A model generated the notes under the pieces. It was not told the origin of the DNA, did no database searches, and saw only the letters and a list, made by a program, of their open reading frames with translations. Of a stretch of DNA of 64,000 nucleotides, positions 19,793 to 31,576 are shown piece by piece; positions within the stretch are counted from its first letter, which is position 1; every line of letters starts with the position of its first letter. The stretch comes from Odontesthes bonariensis (lineage: Eukaryota; Chordata; Actinopteri; Atheriniformes; Atherinopsidae): NCBI RefSeq assembly GCF_027942865.1, contig NC_134522.1:36555649-36619648 (forward strand). Reading direction: 5' to 3'. A program made the translations under genes and the position numbers.

Positions 19793-20920
19793 CACCACCT
19801 TCTCCAACTTGTCCCCCACCCCTGCTCGTTTGTGTTCCGTTCGTTATATTTGAATTCACTGCCTGAGATGGTGGAAACCAACCAAGAAGCACTCTTTCTG
19901 CTGTGTCCTGTCACTTTGTCAGCACCGGGTTAGGGACAGCCACAGCAAATAGTTTGGTACACACAGCTGCTCTGACAGCGTCCTCCTGTGACCTGAATGT
20001 GTAAAGTTATTTATGTGAGACGGTGCCTGGGAGGAGAGCATCCAGTTATCTGTTCAGGATTAAATTATTGGAGGAACATCCACCTGTTATTAGCCTGGGG
20101 AACAAAGACCGAAAGAAAGTTAACCCAGCAATGCATCTGAGGTGGCTTCATGTTGAGGTTCAGCAACACTATGTGCCCCATAATATCAGGTCAGCTGACA
20201 CGCTGAATCACCAGGTTTCCGATCAACAGATTTCTGTTTCCCCCATGGCTCAAACTGTGAAAGAGTGGTTCAGGGAGTAGGAGAAATCATTTTCTCACAT
20301 GGAGTCCAGATCTAACCCCCCCCTCAAGAATCTTTGAAATGTGCTGGAAGGACTTTACACAGCGAAGCAACTCTCCATCGTCTATACCAGAAGAGAAAGG
20401 AAAGTTCTGACATTGCAAAATACTGATTGAATGGGGGCCATAATCTAAGAAAGGGATTTTCTGAGGCTATTTGTTCTCTTTGTTTAATCTAGCTTTTTCA
20501 TTCATTTCAAAAGTCTTAATAATATCAGCTGGAAAAAGCTCCTCATCACTGGCAACAAGGAAAAAGATAATTGTGGTCCAGGCAGATTATGTCTGCAGTC
20601 CAAAGATCCACAGCAAAGAAAAACTGCCTAAAAGCTGTGAATCTTTGCAGGAAAACAGTTTGTGTTCTGATCTGAGTTCCAGAAACCTTCAGCAGCTGCC
20701 TGATGCCATTTCAGTATCAAACTGACAGAAAGACTCCTGTTGGTTTTCTATCTGCACTACAATGTTGTTGTTTATCCTCATCATTGGCTGAGATTCGCCC
20801 ATTTCCTTTATCTTCCTTCTTTTTGTTTTTAGGCATCCATTTCTCTTCAGACATATCAAACACTAAAAGCCCTGCGACATTGACCTTTTATTCTGTCTTT
20901 ATTCTCCTGTTTGCAATAAA
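19793..20920 (+). other. sec23a: sec23a 3' UTR and candidate poly(A) signal
   Basis: The stretch after the sec23a stop has no convincing coding frame. The first canonical AATAAA on this strand that I see in a plausible context is at 20915-20920, giving a 3' UTR of about 1.1 kb. This is inferred; no transcript evidence is available. Confidence 0.45.
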
Positions 20921-20968
20921 AATGTGCTGTGGAGAGAGTTTCTGTGTCTTTCTACAACACAAAACAAG

Positions 20969-21540
20969 TCTCCCAAACTGGCAGCGTGTTCCACAAGAGA
21001 GGGGCCTGATAACTGAAGGCTCTGCCTCCCAAACTGGCAGCGTGTTCCACAAGAGAGGGGCCTGATAACTGAAGGCTCTGCCTCCCAAACTGGCAGCTGG
21101 TTCCACAAGAGAGGGGCCTGATAACTGAAGGCTCTGCCTCCCAAACTGGCAGCGTGTTCCACAAGAGAGGGGCCTGATAACTGAAGGCTCTGCCTCCCAA
21201 ACTGGCAGCGTGTTCCACAAGAGAGGGGCCTGATAACTGAAGGCTCTGCCTCCCAAACTGGCAGCTGGTTCCACAGAGAGGGGCCTGATAACTGAAGGCT
21301 CTGCCTCCCAAACTGGCAGCTGGTTCCACAAGAGAGGGGCCTGATAACTGAAGGCTCTGCCTCCCAAACTGGCAGCTGGTTCCACAGAGAGGGGCCTGAT
21401 AACTGAAGGCTCTGCCTCCCAAACTGGCAGCTGGTTCCACAGAGAGGGGCCTGATAACTGAAGGCTCTGCCTCCCATTCTACTTTTAGAAACTCTGGGAA
21501 CCTCAAGTAAACCTGCAGTCTGAGAGCAAAGTGCTCAACT
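20969..21540 (-). repeat. 56-bp minisatellite grown from an L2 LINE coding fragment
   Basis: Nine copies of a 54-56-bp unit lie between about 20969 and 21476. Each reads on the minus strand as GGRAFSYQAPLLWN plus LPV or its frameshifts, a segment near the L2 ORF2 C-terminus. The last unit runs directly into single-copy L2 sequence (21477-21540, GAGGTTCCCAGAGTTTCTAA on the minus strand). A normal single copy exists at 15660-15715. Units alternate between the GCGTGTTCCACAAGAGAG and GCTGGTTCCACAGAGAG forms. Confidence 0.9.
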
Positions 21541-23530
21541 GTGAGATCTGCATTTCAAAAACATTAATGTTGACAGTATCTTTGCACCAAGCTTGGCACG
21601 GTGAGGGTGCATGATGCCTCCATGGCCAAAGAGATTAAGATCAGATTTATTGTTGTGCACATATATACACATACACAGAATTTTAACCCATCCAGGTTGG
21701 CACCTGTTGGACACGCACAGGGTCACACACTCATAGAGACAGATGCTGTACACTGGAGCGGTGGGCAGCCATTCACAGCACCCAGGGAGCATGGGGGTAT
21801 GGCCATTTTTGAGTGGCAAGAGCAGGAATCGAACCGCCATCTTCCGGTTACTGGGCGACCCACTAACCACTGAGCCACACCTTTTTGATGCCTTTCCCAT
21901 TAGTCCAGGCATCTCACCACCTGTCACCGGGATGTAGCCGATCAGCTCCGCCTTCACAGATGAGCCATGATCAATGCCCTTCTTGCTTTTTTTTCTGTAT
22001 CCAGAGGAGAGACGTGGAGTTTTAGCAGGTGGCGATGGCTCCTGGTCATCGTTGCCACTGCTGCTGTCTGCCACAGTGACTTTGCGTGCCTCAGCCAAGA
22101 CGAGTTCTGAAAAAGTTTAATAAAGCCACATTTAGTTCTAATCATGACAATAATATACACTGAGATGATGGTAAAATCAATAAACAAATGAGTCATTTTG
22201 TTTTGGAACGTGTTCTATCATGTTATATTCATGTGTATACCAACCTATGGTCATCTCCTTCACCTCAGTCCTGACTTGATCTGGCCCTTGGACGTCTTGC
22301 TCCAGCCAAAAGAGGCAGAATGATGGATCTAGCAATGCAGACATCGAGTAGATAGTATCTCCAAATGGAAGATCCACTGCCAGTTCACTGGAATCCTCCA
22401 TTCTCACATTCACAAACATCCCCTCAAAGCGGCTCTGGAGGGACTTCTGTAGTGCTTTCACTGAACCCAACAGGTGGCGTGATGCATTCAGCATCCTGAG
22501 GAGGTGGCTGTTCAGTGAGAGAACAGAAGGGTCAGCACTTTCTCCCCTTCAGTAAGGTCAGTGGCTTGATGAAATGAAGCCAAAAGCTCTTTCAGCTGAG
22601 CCCATTCTCTGGCTGACAGGCACAGGCCTTTATGACCTTGGACATCCAGGAGTGCGTTTAGACGTTGGAGATCCAAGTCAGTGACTCCACAAGGCGAAGA
22701 GTGTTCCATCACATTGATGCAGCTGAGGGAATGCTACAGCTGGCTCCATACTCTGTTCAGAACTTTGGTCTCTTTCGGTCCATCTCACACAACAAGCTGC
22801 AGTGAATGAGCACAGCACTGCATTGGTTGGATGCAACTGGATGGATTCCATGTCATCCTGGTACTCTTCCCTTTGGGCCTCCCAAAGATTGCTGTTTTCT
22901 AGGACTTCGTCATCATCTTCACTACTTGTGGCAGAGGGAAAACAAACTGAAGGCTTTCTTCATGCATTGGCACAGATGATATAATCTAATCTGTGCTTGA
23001 TGTTAGAGTCGTCACATATTTCTTCAAATGTTTCACTAATTCTCTGGCCAGTGTGTGACCCTGTGAATCTTTCACAACTCAACAGAACTCACCAGAGTCT
23101 TGGGCCTCTTCGGTCCAGCTCCATGAAGTGGGCTGTTACCCCTCAAAAGCCACGCATGGTCCTGTCAGTCCAAGTGTCCACTAGATACAGTGTCTGTTTT
23201 TTTAGTTTTGGTTTGATACAGGCCTGTTTCTCTGCTGCTAGATCACTGAGACCTCTTGTAATTGTGCTTCTACTTACTGGACTTTATCTTTCCTCTACCA
23301 CAGACAAAAACTTCCTGAAGTTGGAGTTCTCAATCAAAGACAGAGGCAAATTGCATGCAATGACAAGGTCATCGACTATTGAGTCAGTGATGATCTTCTG
23401 TCTGGGATGGCCCTGGTGGTATGGCACACCTCTCACTTGAACCAAGAAAGACTCAATCTGCTTCGTCCCTCCTTCACCACTGGCCACTTTCTTTGCTTTG
23501 CTGTGGTCTGCAAACCTGTAGATGCACATG
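21541..23530 (-). pseudogene. hAT-superfamily transposase remnant (ZBED-like)
   Basis: Minus-strand pieces in collinear order recall hAT transposases. At 23284-23529 there is FADHSKAKK followed by KIITDSIVDDLVIACNLPLS and FRKFLSVVEER. At 22512-22740 there is LDLQRLNALLDVQGH and REWAQLKELLASF. At 22177-22494 there is LLGSVKALQKSL and MSALLDPSFCLFWLEQDVQ. At 21900-22098 there is SSVKAELIGYIPV and EMPGLM. Stops and frameshifts separate the pieces, and a SINE splits the end at 21620-21885. Not functional. Confidence 0.8.
21620..21885 (-). mobile_element. tRNA-derived SINE in hAT remnant
   Basis: The minus strand starts GTGGCTCAGTGGTTAGTGGG (A box). It has GGCGGTTCGATTCCTGC (B box) about 45 bases on, and ends in a tail with ACAATAAATCTGATCTTAAT. 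An 8-bp direct repeat, TGATGCCT, flanks it (21612-21619 and 21886-21893). It interrupts the C-terminal end of the hAT transposase remnant. Confidence 0.8.
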
Positions 23531-23995
23531 GAAATTATTTTATTGGTTTACCATAATTTATGGATGATAAAGCTAACATTTTCAATAATAAAACTTATGT
23601 GGGAGTGCCTTTCAAAAACACAATATTTTTTTTAAACCATATAACATATTACATGCAGTAATATTACAGTAGGCTAATCATTTCTAGCAGTAATACTGCA
23701 GTGCACTATTATTTTTTGTGATGGATGTTCCTGAAAAGAAACTGTAACCTATATTACGTTTTAAATAAACACATGGACAGCTAAACCTGGATGAGAACTA
23801 GTCAATGAACAATGAAGCTATAATCTGCATATAGTTTACAACACCGTTTACTTTGATTAGTTTGCTCGCGGTACCTGTCGATAAGTTTCTCTTTCTCATT
23901 ACAAAGAGACTGACCTATAGGTGTTTAGGTGCCAGATAGATAGATAAATCATTTTAAATAATTTTGATAATTTTTCCCAAAGACTTTTTTTTACC
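23531..23995. other. AT-rich intergenic stretch
   Basis: No coding or repeat feature recognised; presumably includes decayed 5' sequence of the hAT remnant. Confidence 0.4.
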
Positions 23996-24602
23996 TTAAA
24001 GCTGCAGTCTGCAACTCTTTTTCAAGCATAATGCCTGGAACTGTCCGGGGATTCTGAAAGTAGTACATTAAATACCCCAATACAAAAAAAAAGAGTTCTC
24101 TAGGTCCCCTATATGTCCTGCTAGGTCCCTCCAAAGCCAGCAGGTTTGTTTACAAAATTGCAGACCGGACCGGTAAAAGGTAACCAATCAGGTTACGAGC
24201 TGGGCTCTGCTGCCTGTCAATCACCGATTGTGCACGCGCGATACAAGGTAGGCTCGTCCCCACGCTTATTTATCTGGACTATTGAACTTCATTACGGGCT
24301 AGTCTACTTACTGTGTCTTCCATGATCGCAAATGACAGGTGAGTTGATGAATGAGGAGTCGTGTACGCGCATCTGGCGTGCACGTAGACGTGCACGAGTT
24401 CTCATGTGTTTTGATGGGGCGGGACAGGAAGTTGAATAACTTTTTATTTTTCGGTTAAAAAATAAGCATTTCTTGCATTTTGCGACTACGGAGGTCACCG
24501 TTTTCAACTTCAAGCGTTCTGATAGATCATGTAAACTCTTAAAATGCCAAACATTAGGACTTTACATATGACAACAACAAATCCTGCAGACTGCAGCTTT
24601 AA
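23996..24602. mobile_element. TTAA-flanked MITE, CTGCAGTCTGCA family
   Basis: Begins TTAAAGCTGCAGTCTGCA and ends with its perfect reverse complement, an 18-bp terminal inverted repeat including TTAA at each border. 607 bp long, no transposase. A related, larger copy with TTAAAGCTGCAGTCGGCAA ends is at 28667-29747. Confidence 0.88.
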
Positions 24603-25489
24603 ATGAGACCCCCATCTCTTCTTTTGTTTATGCCTTCCCATTCCACATACCCTCACCTTACAGGACCCCGAGCCCTAACCATAAGATCCCCCTCCATGTC
24701 ACAATTTAAAAAATTAATTTTGAGAACTTTCTACGGCCCTCGCCTCATCCTTTAACTTCTCTCCCTCCCTTCTTTCTCTCACCCCCCTTGCAGCACATAA
24801 CATACACCTATAAGGACCCTGTGTCTATCGCACCCACTTTTCAACACGTCTCAAACCCCACAAAGTTTCCCACGGCCTCCTGAGTTACTTCTAAAGAGCT
24901 AATACACGCAGCATGACCAGCCAGATCCTGAATCGAGCGTGCACCCCCTGGTCTCTACACCAAACTCCACGGCAGCTGTCGAGCGGCGGTGAGAGACCAC
25001 TGAGTAAATACTCCAAACCTACCCTTACCCGATTCTAGCCTAACATTGGACACTGGACTAACCCTGGGTTGATCATCCAAGGGGCCCCCACAAGTGAGAG
25101 CGTATGGTGATAAACAGCCGAAACGCTCGCAGACCTTGTGGTACACCACTGATGAATTAGTCCTGAAATTGTTTAAGAAAAACTAGCTTAGCTACCTGAT
25201 AGTGTGGAAATACAACTGGCATCTCCAGACTAACAGCGTTAAAAAACCTCAACAAAAGACCACAATTAGCAAGAGGGATAAATGGCCTTATCAGTTTGCA
25301 TGGTTATAATGTCCTTAATGTTACTGGTTGCTTTGTTCTATATCTTTATGGTACAGGATGACTCCACAGAAACACCTTCAACTCCCTGTTCTTCCACAGT
25401 ATTATGTGAATAAAGGTTCCTCTGAATCTGTTTGACTGAATTAGAAAATGTGTTTGAAGTGGAAGAATTAAGCTGATTAAAATCACTAT
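24603..25489. other. Intergenic, no gene recognised
   Basis: Mixed-composition DNA with only short frames and no motif I can assign. Confidence 0.4.
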
Positions 25490-25600
25490 GGGGCTGCACG
25501 GTGGTTAGCACCGTCGCCTCACAGCGAGAGGGTTCCAGGTTCAACTCCCGGCTAGGGCCTTTCTGTGGGGAGTTTGCATGTTGTTGCATTTTTCACAGGG
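25490..25600 (+). mobile_element. tRNA-like fish repeat (SINE head)
   Basis: GGGGCTGCACGGTGGTTAGC with GTCGCCTCACAGCGAGAG, then GGTTCAACTCCCGGC as a B-box-like element and GGCCTTTCTGTGGGGAGTTT. This is a very common tRNA-related repeat head in teleost genomes. Only the head is present. Confidence 0.7.
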
Positions 25601-27879
25601 GGTGAGTATTGGTATACTACTTTTCCATTGTTCATTTTCCCTGACATCAGGATTTAAAGAATTGGTCTTACATCAGGGTCTTTTTCTCTATACCTTCCCC
25701 TTCCACTTGGCCCTAACCTTCAGGTCACAGGACCAGGGCCCTAACCCTAAGTCAGCCCCTCAATGCCACGATTTGAAAAATGAATTACACGCGCACGCAC
25801 ACACACACTACTGTTGTTACCATGACAACAGCACCCTATTAGCAACGTCCGACCTCCACAACCTCGTACTTCCTGTCATTCTTCTATCAGTTCGTTCAGG
25901 AAACAGGAAACATCTGAATCACCACAACAACCATAGCAGCGTGTGTGTGTATTTCCACTGTTTGTTTAGACACAATTAAGCTGTGCATGTGTGTACAGCT
26001 GATTGGAGATTGGACTGCATGAATGCAGAGCATGGTGCTCTTACACTGACTGTTGAAAAGGCTGTGGATATCCTCAAAGCCATCTTTGACTCCTTCAGAA
26101 GAGTCTGCGAGTCACTGAACTGTTCCAGAGTTCTATGAGGGAGTTCCTGGGGATGCAGGAGCCTCACAATGGGTTACAATGAAGCATATGAAAGACCTGA
26201 TTGAGTTAATCAAACTTACCCATATATGAATATGAACTACTTTACTCATTGGTGATCATCCACTAATCAGAAGACAGGTTGTTTGATTCCGACCCTGGCC
26301 CCATGGGTCAAAGTGTCCTGGTGGAAGCCCTGATTTGCATGTGTATGTGCTTATGTTTATGATAGAGAAAAGGTGCTGGGATTATGTCAATGAGGAATGT
26401 TCATATTTAATGCATTTTATAGATTTCACAGATAAGCTGTCCAAAAATCTCAAAGTACTCTGGATCTGCTCTTGTATTTCCAGTTCGTTATGTGGGATCA
26501 ATAAAGATACATGAATAATCTTTAAAAAATATTCAGTTACAAACTGAGGTTACAGTATCAACATCTCAGAGGTTTTTTAATCTTGTGAGCTGGCAATGTT
26601 TCTCTGGAGGAAACCAGTTTGCTGTATCAAGATCTAACACATTTCCTGCCCTGTAGGAGGAAGACAGGCGGGGGCTATGGAGTGTGAGGGGTGAGGCCGA
26701 CATTCTGTGGGTAGAACTACTGTGGAGGAGAAACCGGCCCAGGGAAATGATGAAAAAATATATAGAAAGAAAGGGAGACTAATCTGAAGGAGAAAGAAGA
26801 GGACCATTTAAATTCAGGTGGACATAATAATAAAAAAGTGGAAGACGCGTCACAGCAGAGACGAGGAGAAACGAAAATAAAGCTAAAAAGAGACACCAGA
26901 AGGTACTCAAGAAAGAGGTGGTGAGGATAAAGGGGAACGTATTTTCAGAGACTTGTTCAAGAGAAAACAGGAACGGTTTGAAACGGTAAGAAAACAAAGT
27001 CATTAGATTCATATAAAAAACATCATTTTAACCTAATGCCATTTGTCAGTTTGATATAGTGACATTACACTGAATGCATTTTCTGTGACATTCTATCAAT
27101 GTGATAAACTACCACCAAGACAAAAACTGACATGATTGCTGTCAGCGTGTTATGACATTGCCTTAACAACTTATCCTTATTTTCAGTCATACTGTAACTT
27201 TTTCTTTCCATTGTCTGATTCTCTACACTAGTGGTCTCAGGGCACTTTATATGGAAAATATAATAAAACTGAACAATAATCTAGTTAAAAGAAACCATTG
27301 GAATCGAGATAGTCAAATGGATGATTGGGTAAATATGTTATGGATATAAAATACATAAATATAACAGTAACAGAGAAACAGCAAAAAGCTAAAACGTCAT
27401 GAATTAGTCACCTTCATGGACAAACACGGTCCCCCAGGAGTCAGGGGCCTGAACAATCAGGGGTCCCACTAACCTGATATTACAAAAACAACAAAAAAAC
27501 AGGAAGAAATGCAAACATTTAAGAGAAAAAAAGAGGAGAAATGATCACACAGTTTGACAGGATGTTTTATTCTTTCAGTTTGGGTCTTTCTCTTCTGCAA
27601 AATGAATCCAAGGGCTTTGACATACCTCTGCTCTGGGGCCATAATCTATCCATGGTTAGAGTAAGGGTTTGCCCTTTTTTCACCAGCTCAAACTACTTCC
27701 TGAGGTCCTAATGGAATATCTGTGACATCAGAAATGGAGCTGATGATGTGTCCATCAGCTTCATTTCAGCTGTGAATTGACACCTCATTGGCCCGTTTGT
27801 AAAGCATACCCTTGATAGCCTGAGAGTTCACATTGCTGCGCACATCAAACTATGAGGCTAGCAGTGCCTAACCACGCTG
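25601..27879. other. Intergenic, no gene recognised
   Basis: 2.3 kb with scattered short frames. It includes a short CA/CG run at 25785-25810 and a purine-rich stretch at 26690-26990. Nothing coding can be supported. Confidence 0.4.
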
Positions 27880-28245
27880 AAGACAATCCAGACTCTGTTC
27901 ATGGGTCGTTCCACGATGGTAGCTGCCAAGCGCTACCAGAACAGTGGCGTCCCTGAATATCTTCCGGAAACTCTTGCAGACCCAGCTCTTCAGAGAGCCT
28001 CTCCTATTCTGCACTGACCCTGTACCTCCCTACCCCCTCTACTGCACTTTATCTTTCTGTACTTCCCTCTGTTTCTGAACCCTATCTCTACACTGTCCCC
28101 GTCACCTCTGACAGAGTCTGTCTGACTGGTGGTTTCCTTCTATGTAGCTTATTGTTAGCTTTGATGTTAGCTGTAATGTTATATCCTCATTTGTAAGTCG
28201 CTTTGGATAAAAGCGTCTGCTAAATGCAGAAACAGAAACAGACTA
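27880..28245 (+). mobile_element. LINE 3' end with GTCGCTTTGGATAAAAGCG tail
   Basis: A short frame resembling the post-RT C-terminus of an L2-group LINE (TQLFREPLLFC) is followed by a pyrimidine-rich UTR. The widespread fish tail GTCGCTTTGGATAAAAGCG, then TCTGCTAAAT, follows at about 28198. The same tail recurs at about 38796. Confidence 0.6.
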
Positions 28246-28261
28246 CCACACAACTGACAGA

Positions 28262-28382
28262 AAAATTTATATTGATCATGATTGTATTACGGGAATAGGA
28301 TTGTAATTGGCTTGAATTAGATTGTTTTGAAGGGCCTTGAGATGACATTTGCTGTGATTTGGTGCTATATAAATAAATTAGT
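28262..28382 (+). mobile_element. L2 LINE 3' terminus
   Basis: TTGTAATTGGCTTGAATTAG, GGGCCTTGAGATGACATTTG and GGTGCTATATAAATAAATTA match the last 120 bases of the L2 copy ending at 17101. Confidence 0.75.
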
Positions 28383-28666
28383 GATGGGCATAGATTAATT
28401 TTTTTAATCTAGATTAATCTCACTGAAATCTTGAAATTAATCTAGATTAATCTAGATTAAAATGTCTCATTCAGAATATGCGTGCTACCCAAGTGATGAC
28501 TAAAAATCAGTCTTTGAGATTGGGTTTCTTAATACAGGGGGTGCATTAAACCAGGTGCTCATTTCCTGTTTCCAAAACCCATCACTGATTGGGGGGGGGC
28601 CATTCAGAGAATTTTGTCCGGTGAAATTTCGGGGAAACGGCCGCTTTTAGCGGGTGAATTTCTTTC

Positions 28667-29747
28667 TTAAAGCTGCAGTCGGCAAGTTTTCAAAATTGCG
28701 AGTCTAAAGTCGGAAAATTCGAACTGACACAACTTTCATGTCCCTCCCCCAACCTCTAACGAGCTCCGAATCGCCCCCCAAACCCCTCCCCCTCTGTGGA
28801 CGAGGTTGTGCACGTGAGTTCACACCAGTGTGAGCGCACACAAGCTGGGGCAGACTCACGCTCAGCAGCGTGTGCACAAGCTGTGATTGACAGGTAGGAT
28901 TCCTCCACCCTAAAGGCTGATTCATACTCGGCGCAAACGCGCAACTGTTCTGGCTCGAGAACCATTAATGACGTCATCGAAAGCGCCAGCCCCTTCACAG
29001 TTCCTTCTGCTCATAAGCGCAGTTTGCGCCGAGAATGCGTCACATTTGCAGTTCTCTCCAGACCAGCGAGCGTCACTGTTGAGGAAACAAGCTGAAAAGC
29101 ACACGAAGAAAGCATACACAATGCCACCTGTGGTGTCACGTCAGCAGAGGCTGGCACATCTGATGCGGAATGAATTTACTCTGGGTGTAGAACTGTATAT
29201 GTATCTCAGAGCTAAGCGGCTGCGGCAAAAACAGAAGAGAAGGTGGAATGTTCGTCCTTTGCAACAAGACGAACTTTGTCAAACGTTGTCCCAGTGTAAC
29301 TTCATAGACGTGCCGTACAGATGTTTGTAGAGGCGCATCCTCTCGGTCACCGCAGTCTCTGCAGTGTTCATGTTTTCTTTTTCTTGGCCAGCTGTTTCCG
29401 GTTGAGCGCGCGCGAAGTCAGAAAAAAAGTTGTGTGCGCGCCCTTGCACCGCGCGAGGATTTTCTAGCTTGCGACGGGGGGCGTGGCGGAATTTTGGGAC
29501 ACGTGACCGTTTGCGCCATTTGCGACCAGCTAGTATGAGCGAGGTCGCGCCGAGTAAGAATCAGCCTTAACTTGATTGGTTAAAAACAGCCGGGAGCGCT
29601 CGGTTTTTGCAAGCATGATTACAGGCTTCAGAGGGAGCTACAGATTTCGTTATTTTTCCTAAACAGCCTATTTAATATTCTACTTCCAGAATCCCATGAC
29701 AGTTCAAGCTAATATGACTAAAAAAAAGTTGCAAACTGCCGCTTTAA
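28667..29747. mobile_element. TTAA-flanked MITE, CTGCAGTCGGCA copy, carrying a nested element
   Basis: Begins TTAAAGCTGCAGTCGGCAA, ends with the near-complement of TTAAAGCGGCAGTTTGCAA, with TTAA at both borders. Related in its ends to the 23996-24602 element. About 654 bp of it is a later Harbinger-type insertion. Confidence 0.8.
28914..29567 (+). mobile_element. PIF/Harbinger-type element with TAA target duplication
   Basis: Termini are AGGCTGATTCATACTCGGCG and the complement of AGGCTGATTCTTACTCGGCG, with one mismatch. They are flanked by the trinucleotide TAA on both sides (28911-28913 and 29568-29570), as expected for Harbinger (TWA duplication). A short plus-strand frame from 29121 (MPPVVSRQQRLAHL) contains KRRWNVRPLQQ, similar to the N-terminal RRWWVRP-type motif of Harbinger transposases. 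It then stops at 29328, so this is a deleted derivative. Confidence 0.75.
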
Positions 29748-29776
29748 CGTGATACTGAGATGCGCAATATGGCACT

Positions 29777-30240
29777 TTAGGCTTGCCATTGCGTTGTGTG
29801 CAGTGCATCTCTGTTGCGCCTCATGCGCTTGATCATCTCGAGGGTGGAATTCCACCGTGTTGGAACATCTTGCACGAGCGGCTCCTGAACTTGCCCAAGG
29901 GAGGTTTGCTGGACTTTCAGCTCGTCTGCGTTGGCCGGACTGTGTTTGAAATGTCCCACCATTTTACGACACTTGGCAAGTGCAGCATCAAACCCCCTTC
30001 TCGCAGTGACATTACAATCGCTCTCTGTACAACATGTGCAACACACGGCAGATGCTCGAAGGGCAGTATCCTCCCTGCGGCCACCATATTAGGAGCGCTG
30101 TCTGTTCCAACAGAGCAGATTTTGTCAACTATCCCCCACAGATTAGCGACCTCCATAAACTGCCTAGCACAGGCTTCTGCAAAGTGGCGTTCTTCTGTTT
30201 TCATCACACCTAACGGCAGACAAAGTACATCAGCCCACAC
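29777..30240 (-). pseudogene. hAT transposase fragment
   Basis: The minus strand contains EACARQFMEVANLWGI and VGTDSAPNMVAAGR, the hAT metal-site region 'TDSAxNM'. It continues with LPCVAHVVQRA, CRKMVGHFKHSPANADELK and LVQDVPTRWNSTLEMIKRM. These are consecutive blocks of a ZBED-type hAT transposase catalytic domain. A frameshift near 29990 breaks it. It is a different family from the remnant at 21.5-23.5 kb. Confidence 0.85.
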
Positions 30241-30385
30241 CCGAGCTAAAATATCAAGGTAAAAGTCATCACAGTTTGCTTACCTATTTTGACCCAGTTC
30301 CCAACCCAACTTTGAGAATAGATTAACGGCGATATTTTTTATATCGCCCGATAACACTCTCAAATTTTAAATTTTAAATTTTAAG

Positions 30386-31037
30386 TACCGTAAATTCCAG
30401 ACTATAGAGCGCACCTGAATATAAGCTGCACACTGTAATTTTAAAAAGAAAATCCATTTTGTACTTGTACCGGATTAAACTGCGGGTGTAATATGAGATA
30501 TTTACACAGAAAGATGTTACACGAGAGGATTTTTAAATTTTTAATTAAATGCGTATGGATAACATAAACAAATACATACTGTTAAATGCTTTTTTCCCCC
30601 GAACAGTGCCTGTAACACCGATGGTTTAACTTAAAGGGATAGTTCGCCTCTTTTGACATGAAGCTGTATGACATCCATATCAGCAACATCATTTCTGAAC
30701 ATCTTCTTACCCCCTGCTGCGTCCTGTGAGCAGAGTTCCAGCCTCGTTTTGGTGTTGATGAAGGTAGTCCGGCTAGTTGGCTGGGGTTTAAAAAATAAAG
30801 CGTTTTGCTTCTCAGAACAATATGCGTTCAACAGAGTAATACATTTGCATCACAAAATGGTTCTCCAGGAAAAAGTCAGACCTCACAATCTCCTTGTAAC
30901 ATTTACGAGGCAAAATGTTTTTTGGCGGCATTAAAAAAAAAGAAAAAAACATACATGTATTATCCGCACCGTATTATAAGCCGCGGTGCTCAAAGCCCGG
31001 GAAAAAACTAGCGGCTTATAGTCCGGAATTTACGGTA
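30386..31037. mobile_element. TIR element with TACCGTAAATTCC ends
   Basis: Starts TACCGTAAATTCCAGACTAT and ends with the complement of TACCGTAAATTCCGGACTAT. The rest of the repeat has GCGCACC and TATAAGC motifs. TA at each border suggests a TA target duplication. Non-coding. A second element (30631 onward) is inserted in it. Confidence 0.7.
30631..30915. mobile_element. TTAAAGGGATAGTTCGCC-type repeat, one end
   Basis: Begins TTAAAGGGATAGTTCGCCTC, then TTTTGACATGAAGCTGTATG, a repeat I recognise as common in fish genomes. The mirrored right end is not visible, so this copy is truncated; its right limit is approximate. Confidence 0.6.
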
Positions 31038-31576
31038 AATATTTAACAGGCAATTTTCATTCTCAAATACTTCTATTTCCCTCATCTGAAGTCTAACAAC
31101 AAACATTTGTACCAATCCCACTGAAAGAGTCTTTTTGTGAGTCATGTGCTGAGCTGGCCCATGTTAGTAAAACATCCCAGAGCTGATGGCCAGCTGGCAG
31201 GTTTATACTCCCACATCATTCCATAAATCTCAGGCTTCACTGTTGCTACATCCCTCTATATTTTCTTTAGATTTAAGAGGCTTACTTAAAGAACTGTTGC
31301 TTATATGGACAATGTTACAGGTTTATTTTTGTCCTGTATAATGTGCATCAGTGACAAATGGAAATCCAGAAGTTAATTGAACTGATGAGAATTTGCTGTT
31401 AATAACAAAGCAAAAATGTGCATGTGGCATAATTTAAAAAGTATTTTCAAACCAAAGCTCCAGTGTTTTTTAATAATATGTCTTCTTTAAAGCTCATCTG
31501 TGACAGCAACTAACAAGACTTTTGTCTTTATTTTGACAGAGTCACATCATCATCTGAGGGGGTGGAGCAAGAAGAA
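31038..31576. other. clec14a upstream region
   Basis: AT-rich non-coding DNA with no repeat recognised. It should include the promoter and 5' UTR of the lectin gene. No strong TATA box or CpG island is apparent. Confidence 0.4.

Larger units (their letters stand above)
28383..30350 (-). mobile_element. hAT element remnant hosting nested insertions
   Basis: The low-coordinate end shows GTGATGGGCATAGATTAAT and repeated AATCTAGATTAATC blocks typical of a fish hAT terminus. The far part (29777-30240) encodes transposase on the minus strand. Between them sits a TTAA element (28667-29747), itself carrying a Harbinger-type element (28914-29567). The high-coordinate border near 30350 is uncertain. 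Confidence 0.6.

Noticed and set aside
25730..25760. Telomere-like CCCTAACCCTAA
   Set aside because: Only two partial repeats; chance occurrence in non-coding DNA.
31562..31576. Earlier GTG start for the clec14a-like gene
   Set aside because: Nuclear vertebrate genes rarely start at GTG. The ATG at 31577 directly precedes a good signal peptide.
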